Assembly (NCBI GenBank): GCA_016649455.1
Contig: JAENXO010000229.1
Span: 1 to 5,056 of the forward strand
Length of the DNA: 5,056 nt
Direction: 5' to 3'
Source: Gemmatimonadota bacterium
GTDB lineage: Bacteria; Gemmatimonadota; Gemmatimonadetes; Palauibacterales; Palauibacteraceae
The translations under genes were made by a program, and so were the position numbers. The notes under the pieces were generated by a model that ran no database searches, was not told the DNA's origin, and worked only from the letters and a program-made list of their open reading frames with translations. Position 1 is the stretch's first letter, and each line of letters starts with the position of its first letter. Shown piece by piece: positions 1 to 4,846 of the stretch.

Positions 1-242
1 ACGGACTCGCCTCGTTGAAGTCGGCTCTTCGAATGCGGGTACAGGCGGAGCGCCCGACCGTCGAGCTGTCGGTCCCTGTGAGTGACGGAAAAACGCTCGC
101 GCAGGCCTACCGGGAGTCCGAGGTGCTCAACCGCCGCGACACCGACACGGAAGTCGTGCTGACGACTCGTGCGACCCGGGCCCTGATCGGGGCATGGGAA
201 CAGCAGCCGGGGATCGAGGTTCGGGTCCGGAAGAAGACGTGA
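1..242 (+). CDS. hflX: HflX-like GTPase, C-terminal fragment (5' end outside window)
   Basis: Only the last 79 codons are present, read from base 3 to a TGA at 240-242; bases 1-2 belong to a split codon. The peptide opens GLASLKSALRMRV, contains VELSVPVSDGKTLAQ and SEVLNRRD, and ends EVRVRKKT. A 'GLxxL' helix followed by a 'VxxxVPxxDGxxLA' strand and a 'xVL' segment is the layout of the small C-terminal domain after the G domain in HflX GTPases, which bind the 50S ribosome and help rescue or split stalled ribosomes. The G-domain motifs are outside the window, so the assignment rests on this tail alone. It is in the same orientation as pdxJ, 80 bases upstream, and may or may not share its transcript. 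The tail of another GTPase is the main alternative. Confidence 0.6.
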   Translation, partial: GLASLKSALRMRVQAERPTVELSVPVSDGKTLAQAYRESEVLNRRDTDTEVVLTTRATRALIGAWEQQPGIEVRVRKKT

Positions 243-271
243 GCAGGCTCGCGAGGGCAGAGTTCGGACGG

Positions 272-277
272 TACAAT
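272..277 (+). promoter_or_regulatory. Possible -10 element upstream of pdxJ
   Basis: TACAAT matches the sigma-70 -10 consensus at five of six positions and stands out in a GC-rich gap between hflX and pdxJ. The bases where a -35 box should lie (about 249-254, TCGCGA) do not match TTGACA, so this would be a weak or activator-dependent promoter. It would start transcription about 40 bases before the pdxJ ATG. This is inference from sequence only. Confidence 0.25.
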
Positions 278-305
278 CCGCCATCCCCGGGATGAAGAAG
301 ATTCG

Positions 306-326
306 ATGAACGGGAGTATCCCATGA
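306..326 (+). other. Six-codon mini-ORF running into the pdxJ start
   Basis: ATG at 306 encodes MNGSIP and ends at TGA 324-326, overlapping the pdxJ start codon in an ATGA junction (323-326). A purine-rich GAAGAAG at 294-300 lies 5 bases upstream and could act as its ribosome binding site. If translated, it would deliver a terminating ribosome onto the pdxJ start. It has the same length as the mini-ORF at 1048-1068. No homology can be claimed for a peptide this short, and it may be chance. Confidence 0.3.
312..322 (+). promoter_or_regulatory. pdxJ ribosome binding site within an inverted repeat
   Basis: GGGAG at 312-316 lies 6 bases before the pdxJ ATG at 323 and is the only purine-rich candidate at suitable spacing, which supports that start. 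The site is the left arm of GGGA-GTA-TCCC (312-322). An upstream GGGAT (289-293) can pair instead with ATCCC (318-322), which would leave the GGGAG free. The stems are only 4-5 bp, so any regulatory role is speculative. Confidence 0.45.
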
Positions 327-1048
327 GGCTGTTCATCAACATAGATCACGTCGCTACGGTGCGGCAGGCGCGCCGTAGCGATGAGCCCGATCCGGCCCGG
401 GTCGCGGTTCTCGCCGAGCTTGGCGGAGCGGATGGAATTACGGTCCACCTGCGGGAGGACCGAAGACATATCCAGGATCGGGACGTCGATCTGCTGATGC
501 AGACCGTCAGGACCGGGGTCAATCTCGAGATCGCCACGGTCGAAGCTATGGTTGATCGGGCGCTCGGCTGGCGGCCGGCGGCCGTGACCCTCGTTCCGGA
601 GAAGCGGGAGGAGATCACGACCGAAGGTGGCCTTCATCTGGCGGGATCGGCCGGTGACCGGACATCCGAGGCGGTTTCCCGTCTCAGGGCAGCCGGGATC
701 CGGACTTCGCTGTTCATTGATCCCGATCCGGATACGATTCGTGTGTCGGCGGAGCTCGGGGCCGATGCCGTGGAGCTGCATACCGGTGAGTACGCGAACT
801 CGAGCGATGCCGCAGACCGGACCCTGCAGGTCGCGCGGTTGCGCCAAGCGGCGGAACTGGCTCGTGATCTGGGGCTGAGCGTGCACGCCGGACACGGACT
901 GACGTACGAAAACGTAGGTCCGGTGGCTGCTCTCGAGACATGCGAGGAGCTCAACATCGGACACTCGGTAATCAGCCGATCCGTATTCGTCGGGATCGAA
1001 CGGGCCGTGCGGGAAATGCAGGAGCGGGTGAGGCGGGCCCGCGCCTGA
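323..1048 (+). CDS. pdxJ: Pyridoxine 5'-phosphate synthase PdxJ
   Basis: A cytosolic TIM-barrel enzyme that makes the vitamin B6 ring in the DXP-dependent pathway. It condenses 1-deoxy-D-xylulose 5-phosphate with 3-amino-2-oxopropyl phosphate to give pyridoxine 5'-phosphate. The 241-residue length matches the family (about 240). Family blocks appear in order: FINIDHVATVRQARR (residues 4-18), GADGITVHLREDRRHI (35-50), NLEIA (67-71), VTLVPEKREEITTEGGL (88-104), ELHTGEYA (151-158), VHAGHGLTYENV (187-198) and LNIGHSVISRSVFVGIE (210-226). His42, Glu69 and His191 sit where the catalytic His, Glu and His of the E. coli enzyme (His45, Glu72, His193) are expected. The ATG is supported by GGGAG 6 bases upstream and by MRLFINIDH matching the usual N-terminus. 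The TGA stop overlaps the ATG of a mini-ORF (TGATG), and the next gene begins 20 bases downstream, so the genes are very likely one operon. Confidence 0.97.
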   Translation: MRLFINIDHVATVRQARRSDEPDPARVAVLAELGGADGITVHLREDRRHIQDRDVDLLMQTVRTGVNLEIATVEAMVDRALGWRPAAVTLVPEKREEITTEGGLHLAGSAGDRTSEAVSRLRAAGIRTSLFIDPDPDTIRVSAELGADAVELHTGEYANSSDAADRTLQVARLRQAAELARDLGLSVHAGHGLTYENVGPVAALETCEELNIGHSVISRSVFVGIERAVREMQERVRRARA

Positions 1049-1068
1049 TGGGCCACGCGACCGACTGA
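1048..1068 (+). other. Six-codon mini-ORF bridging pdxJ and the membrane protein gene
   Basis: ATG 1048-1050 overlaps the pdxJ TGA by one base, encodes MGHATD, and ends at TGA 1066-1068, whose A is the first base of the next ATG. Both junctions are TGATG, a form typical of termination-reinitiation. The downstream gene has no clear Shine-Dalgarno sequence in the 15 bases before its ATG, so ribosomes handed on through this mini-ORF are a plausible way of translating it. That is inference, and the peptide itself resembles nothing I recognise. Confidence 0.35.
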
Positions 1069-2138
1069 TGCGCGAGCACCGCTGGAAGACCCTGTTCGGG
1101 ATCGTAATCACGATCGCCCTGCTCGCATGGGTGCTGCGCGATGTTTCTGCAGCAGAAGTATGGCGCGAACTGCGCGATGCGGATCCCATCTGGCTCGTGC
1201 TGGCGGTCGTGCTCGCCACGTTCAGCATGGTACTCCGGGCGATTCGCTGGCGGATTCTGCTCGAGCCCGTGGAGCCGAACACGAGCTTCGATTCCCGTTT
1301 CGGGGCCGTGTGCATCGGGTTCGCCGTGAACAACCTCTTGCCGGCCCGGCTGGGTGAAATCACCCGGGCATTCGCGATCTCCCGGACAGAGCCGATTACG
1401 CTGTCCGCCTCCGTAGCCTCCCTCGTCGTCGAACGGATACTGGACGGAGTCGTACTCGCCCTGTTCCTGTTCGCCACGATCTCGTCGCCGGGCTTTCCCC
1501 TGGGAGAGGGAACTTCGGCCGAGCTGATTCGCCGGACGGCCAACGTCGGGGCGTTGGTGTTTTCCCTCGGGCTGGGTCTGTTGTGGCTCGCGGCACGAAA
1601 TCCGGACAGAGCGGTCGATCTGTTCGATCGGACGATCGGTCGCTGGCTGCCCCACAGGTTTTCGGAACGGGCGAGTCAGGTGGCGAGCGCGTTCGTGGCC
1701 GGACTCGGGGCGCTGGCAAGGCCCGGGGTGTTTCTGCGAGCGCTGTTCTGGAGCTTCATCGTGTGGATCGACCTGGCGCTGTCGATCTGGGCCGGCATCA
1801 TGGCCTTCGGGATCACCGGCCCTGGTGTCTCGGGCTCCTTCTTCCTGCAGTCGGTAATCGCCTTCGCCGTGGCGGCTCCTTCGAGTCCGGGCTTCTTCGG
1901 CGTGTTCGAGGCGGCCGCTCGTCTGGGTCTCAGTCTGTGGAGCGTCCCCCCGGCCCGCATCGTAAGTTTTGCGACGAGCTACCACATCCTCACGTTCATT
2001 CCGGTGACCGTACTCGGACTCTGGTACCTCCAGCGGATCGGGCTGTCGTGGAAGGACGTCGGAAGACCGGAGGAGGATCCGGGATCGCCTGATCCAGAGC
2101 CGGCGTCGCCGAGTCCGGGCCCGGAAGCGTCGACTTGA
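1068..2138 (+). CDS. UPF0104 / YbhN-type flippase-like membrane protein
   Basis: A 356-residue polytopic inner-membrane protein of the lysylphosphatidylglycerol-synthase transmembrane (LPG_synthase_TM, UPF0104) family. It shares the fold of the MprF membrane domain, parts of which flip lipids. Its substrate is unknown, and it has no attached MprF-type aminoacyl transferase domain. Hydrophobic segments lie near residues 9-23, 41-57, 80-90, 118-140, 159-176, 223-247, 258-270 and 298-320. Family motifs are LRAIRWRILL (56-65), NNLLPARLGEITRAF (88-102), ERILDG (122-127) and PSSPGFFGVFEAAARLGL (271-288). The C-terminus is a charged, Pro-rich tail (about 334-356) lacking hydrophobic residues, probably disordered. 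The ATG fits the usual N-terminus, with a short charged stretch before the first helix, though no good ribosome binding site precedes it. The last four bases overlap ispE. A role moving an isoprenoid-linked or other lipid would suit its neighbour but is unproven. Confidence 0.85.
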   Translation: MREHRWKTLFGIVITIALLAWVLRDVSAAEVWRELRDADPIWLVLAVVLATFSMVLRAIRWRILLEPVEPNTSFDSRFGAVCIGFAVNNLLPARLGEITRAFAISRTEPITLSASVASLVVERILDGVVLALFLFATISSPGFPLGEGTSAELIRRTANVGALVFSLGLGLLWLAARNPDRAVDLFDRTIGRWLPHRFSERASQVASAFVAGLGALARPGVFLRALFWSFIVWIDLALSIWAGIMAFGITGPGVSGSFFLQSVIAFAVAAPSSPGFFGVFEAAARLGLSLWSVPPARIVSFATSYHILTFIPVTVLGLWYLQRIGLSWKDVGRPEEDPGSPDPEPASPSPGPEAST

Positions 2139-3049
2139 CCTCACTGCCGGAAGCCGTGCAGCGGCTCGCCCCCGCGAAGTTGAACCTGCGGCTGCGTGTA
2201 CTGCAGCGTGACGAGACCGGATATCACGGCGTCGAGACCCTGCTTCTCGCGCTGGAGCTGTCGGATCGGATCACGCTCGTGCCTGGGGGCGCTGGAATCC
2301 GACTCGAGGTAGATGGCGATCCCGGGGTTCCCGCTGACTCCACCAACCTCTGCTGGCGCGCGGCAGACCTCCTGTTCAGGACGGCAGGTATCGATCCCGC
2401 CGTGACCATCCGGCTCGAGAAGCGCATTCCGAGCGCCGCGGGTCTCGGAGGAGGAAGTTCTGACGCTTCGTCGGTGCTGGTCGCACTGAATGAAATGCTT
2501 GACCTGCCGGTCGGAGAGGAGTACCTGCCGCAGATTGCCGGTGAGCTGGGCAGCGACGTTCCGTTCGGGCTCGTCGGCAGCCCTCTTGCTCTCGGCTGGG
2601 AGCGCGGCCGCCGGCTGATTCCGCTCCGCCCACCGCCCGCCCGCCCGGTGCTGATCGCGGTTCCGCCGTTCGGCGTATCGGCCGGCGATGCTTACCGGTG
2701 GCTGGCGGCGGACCGCAGGGCGGCAGATCCTGACTCCGGTTCGACCGCGGAACTGGCAGGCGGTCTGGTGCTTCCGACTCCCGAGTCGCTGGCGAAGTGG
2801 GATGTCCTGGAGCCCCTGGTGTGCAATGACCTCGAGAGCCCGGTGTTCCGGAGACATCCGGAGTTGCGGATCATTCGAGATGGCATGCTCGAATTCGGGG
2901 CGAGTCTGGCTTTCCTGTGTGGCAGCGGTTCCTGCGTGGCGGGGATCTTCGATTCAGCCGAGGTCCGGGACCGGGCTGCGATGGAGCTCGAACAGCGGGC
3001 CGGAGTTCGGGTGATCCGGACCGCGACGAAGGAACTGAAGGCAGGTTGA
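2135..3049 (+). CDS. ispE: 4-diphosphocytidyl-2-C-methyl-D-erythritol kinase IspE
   Basis: A GHMP-family kinase of the MEP isoprenoid pathway. It phosphorylates the 2-hydroxyl of CDP-methylerythritol with ATP in the cytosol. The 304-residue length is near the usual 280-300. Motifs seen are PAKLNL (13-18, with Lys15 as the probable catalytic Lys), GYHGVETLL (29-37), the glycine-rich ATP loop PSAAGLGGGSSDAS (99-112), GSDVPF (139-144, with Asp141 as the probable base), and the third GHMP motif at 255-272 (GASLAFLCGSGSCVAGIF). In that motif the usual 'MSGSG' is LCGSG, a mild change. The start is TTG, chosen because it overlaps the previous stop by 4 bases (TTGA) and has GGAAG 7 bases upstream. 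A GTG at 2156 would also leave PAKLNL intact, but its nearest purine run is only 2 bases away. The arrangement implies translational coupling with the membrane protein gene. Confidence 0.95.
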   Translation: MTSLPEAVQRLAPAKLNLRLRVLQRDETGYHGVETLLLALELSDRITLVPGGAGIRLEVDGDPGVPADSTNLCWRAADLLFRTAGIDPAVTIRLEKRIPSAAGLGGGSSDASSVLVALNEMLDLPVGEEYLPQIAGELGSDVPFGLVGSPLALGWERGRRLIPLRPPPARPVLIAVPPFGVSAGDAYRWLAADRRAADPDSGSTAELAGGLVLPTPESLAKWDVLEPLVCNDLESPVFRRHPELRIIRDGMLEFGASLAFLCGSGSCVAGIFDSAEVRDRAAMELEQRAGVRVIRTATKELKAG

Positions 3050-3074
3050 CGCTCCGGGAGGTCCCGGCCATGTT
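3046..3074 (+). promoter_or_regulatory. Possible promoter for tRNA-Gln overlapping the ispE stop
   Basis: TTGACG (3046-3051) differs from the -35 consensus at one base. CATGTT (3069-3074), 17 bases later, is a weak -10 that keeps the important A2 and T6. Transcription would start near 3081, about 40 bases before the mature tRNA. The -35 shares bases with the ispE TGA. The -10 is poor, so the tRNA may instead be processed from the ispE transcript. Confidence 0.3.
3054..3067 (+). repeat. 14-base inverted repeat just after ispE
   Basis: CCGGGA-GG-TCCCGG begins 4 bases after the ispE stop. As RNA it can fold as a 5-bp CCGGG/CCCGG stem with an AGGT loop. No T-run follows (next bases CCATGTTC), so it is not a standard intrinsic terminator. 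It could protect a 3' end, or act as an operator-like site because it sits in the spacer of the possible tRNA promoter. Confidence 0.35.
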
Positions 3075-3120
3075 CGCACCATACGTCCGCTCGGAGCGGG
3101 AAGCGCCGCAGGGCGGTTTC

Positions 3121-3191
3121 TGGCCCTTCGTCTAATGGCAAGACCCCGGCCTTTGGAGCCGGTAATCCAGGTTCGAATCCTGGAGGGCCAA
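3121..3191 (+). tRNA. tRNA-Gln (anticodon UUG)
   Basis: A complete cloverleaf can be drawn. The acceptor stem TGGCCCT/AGGGCCA (3121-3127 with 3184-3190) pairs at all seven positions. The D stem is GTCT/AGAC. The anticodon stem CCGGC/GCCGG encloses the loop CTTTGGA, with anticodon TTG at 3153-3155, reading CAA (and CAG by wobble). The T arm is CCAGG-TTCGAAT-CCTGG. The discriminator is A3191. The next bases are TCT, so the 3' CCA is not encoded and must be added enzymatically. A U1-A72 first pair is characteristic of bacterial tRNA-Gln, which supports the identity. It lies 71 bases after ispE in the same direction and 10 bases from the stop of the convergent kinase gene. Confidence 0.97.
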
Positions 3192-3829
3192 TCTTCCCGG
3201 GCTAGGTCTCGGGCCTGATCGAACGGGCCTCCTCCGACGTGCTCTGCTCGACCGGAGCGCACTCCCAACCCAGCGTCATTCGCTCAGGCAGGTGGAGTTG
3301 CCACCAGTCTCGTGCCATCTCCGTGCCCCAGGGTTCGACCGGCAGTGCATTGAGGCGCGCGAGCAGGTCCAGCGCGGATGCGGGCCGTTCCGCGGGTTCT
3401 TTTGCGAGGCAGTCCAGCACGACCTGATCCAGCTCGGCCGGGATCGTCGTCTCGCTGAGACTCGACGGAAGGGGAGGGTCGTCGCGCACGTGCTGCGTGA
3501 GGACCGCGATCGGTGTCGCCCCCTCGAACACGTCTGGCCCCGTGAGCATCCAGAAGGCGACGCAGCCGAGCGCGTAGAGGTCTGCCCGGTGATCGACCGG
3601 CCGGTCGCCGACTGCGATCTCCGGCGCCATGTATGCCGGAGTCCCCGTCGTTACATCGGGCGAGGTCAGATCTCGACCCGCCGAGTCTTCGTCATTCGAC
3701 GACTTCACCAGCCCGAAGTCGAGAACCTTCGTGTAGTCGACCGCCACGCCCATCCGGCACGCGGCCAGGTTCGAGGGCTTGATGTCCCGGTGCACTAGCC
3801 CCCGGTCGTGCGCTTCGGCGACCGACAGA

Positions 3830-3831
3830 CC
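3830..3831 (-). other. Frameshift 1 in the kinase gene (+1 G, minus strand)
   Basis: Read on the minus strand, HILKQI is followed by TGGT before CTGTCGGTCGCC. Removing one G of the GG pair gives HILKQI-C-LSVAEAHDRGLVHRD, the expected kinase sequence up to the catalytic loop. As written, the upstream frame continues out of phase and ends at 3692, while the rest of the catalytic domain is open in the next frame. Confidence 0.8.
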
Positions 3832-4522
3832 ATATCTGCTTCAGAATATGAACGGTGCGCGGTGCGCCCAGCGGACCGAACCGGCCGACGAGTACCCGCA
3901 GATCCAGTCCATTCAGCAATTCCATGACGTAGTAGAAGGTGCCGTCTTCCGTCGTGCCGAACTCATAGAGCTCGATCGTGTGTGAACACTTCAAGCTGGC
4001 GGCCGCCCGGGCCTCGCGACGGAATCGCTCGATGACCACCCGGGCCCGGTCCGGTCCCCAGGCGCCCAGCGCCTCGGGCCGGATCAGCTTGATCGCCGCT
4101 GGCCTGGCCAGCAGCCTGTGTGTCGCCCGATACACATCGCCCATGCCCCTGTGACCGATCCGGTCGCCGACCCGGTAGCTGCCGAGTTCCCGCTCCCGAG
4201 ACACCCGTTTCCCGAGGCCGCGGATCACGGTCGCCGGAAGGACCGCCATGAGAGCACACGCATAGTTCGGAGCGAGCGTCCACAGAAGGTCGAATCGCCC
4301 GAGATCATAGACGTTTCCCTGCGCGATCGAGACGCCGAACAACAGCGGATCCATCGACGCCGCGAGGAATGCGGCCGCGAGCGTACGGTAAGGTCCGGCC
4401 GGGGCAATCGTCGGATAGACGACGATGATGATACAGATGAATGAGATCCCGGCTGCCGGATACCAGTCCGGTGGGATGACGAACCAGTTGATCAATGCGA
4501 TGAGCAGCGCGTTGAGGACCTC

Positions 4523-4525
4523 CTA
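4523..4525 (-). other. In-frame amber codon in the kinase gene
   Basis: The minus-strand codon at conceptual residue 109 is TAG, within IDIGLV-stop-EVLNALLIALINW, and the frame is otherwise open on both sides. From memory, relatives of this kinase type often have Tyr here ('LVYEVLNAL'), so a single TAC or TAT to TAG change would explain it. The nearest internal start after it is a TTG at 4495, which would still give the later membrane segments and part of the kinase domain. Confidence 0.85.
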
Positions 4526-4721
4526 CACGAGACCGATATCGATCAGCAGGCTCGGTCGATGGTGCAGGGCTCCCGCGACGACCACCATGACCACGGACAA
4601 CGCGGTGCCTGTCGCGGCGATCAGGTTGGACGGACTCAACAGGGCGGTATCTGTGTGGAACTGAGTCGGTCCCGTGATGCGCCACATCACTGTGTTCATG
4701 ATAAGAACCCAGGCCCAGATG

Positions 4722-4724
4722 CCC
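4722..4724 (-). other. Frameshift 2 in the kinase gene (+1 G, minus strand)
   Basis: The minus strand reads GCT GGG C ATC TGG. Removing one G from the GGG run turns MVFAG-HLGLGSYHEH into MVFAGIWAWVLIMNTVMW, a proper membrane helix in the frame that continues to the amber codon. The total length (1649 bases) equals 549 codons plus two, exactly what two single-base insertions predict. Confidence 0.8.
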
Positions 4725-4846
4725 AGCGAACACCATGCTCGCGATCCCGACCCGCCTGCATGTCTGTTCGAGGATCTCGTCCGGCAGTGCGCGCAGGTCC
4801 CCGGAGGCCGCAGGGGTGCTCAGGTGCGGTGCGACGACGGAGTTCT

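Noticed and set aside
107..1543. 478-codon open frame on the minus strand across pdxJ and the start of the membrane protein gene
   Set aside because: It is antisense to two well-supported genes, is rich in Arg and Ser with no recognisable domain, and is the kind of open frame that GC-rich codon use produces.
972..2144. 390-codon minus-strand open frame opposite the membrane protein gene
   Set aside because: Its composition (Arg, Gln, Glu, His, Pro, Gly) is that of an antisense shadow, and it has no motif. The plus-strand frame carries clear family motifs.
3196..3213. CCCG ... CGGG hairpin after the tRNA as a terminator
   Set aside because: The stem is 4 bp with a 10-base loop, and no T-run follows on either strand.
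3292..3798. 168-codon plus-strand frame opposite the kinase domain
   Set aside because: The minus strand here encodes HRDIKPSN, DFG and APE in order. The plus-strand product has no recognisable features.
4523..4525. Suppression of the kinase amber codon by the nearby tRNA-Gln
   Set aside because: The anticodon is UUG, which reads CAA/CAG and would not normally read UAG. The two frameshifts would still block the product.
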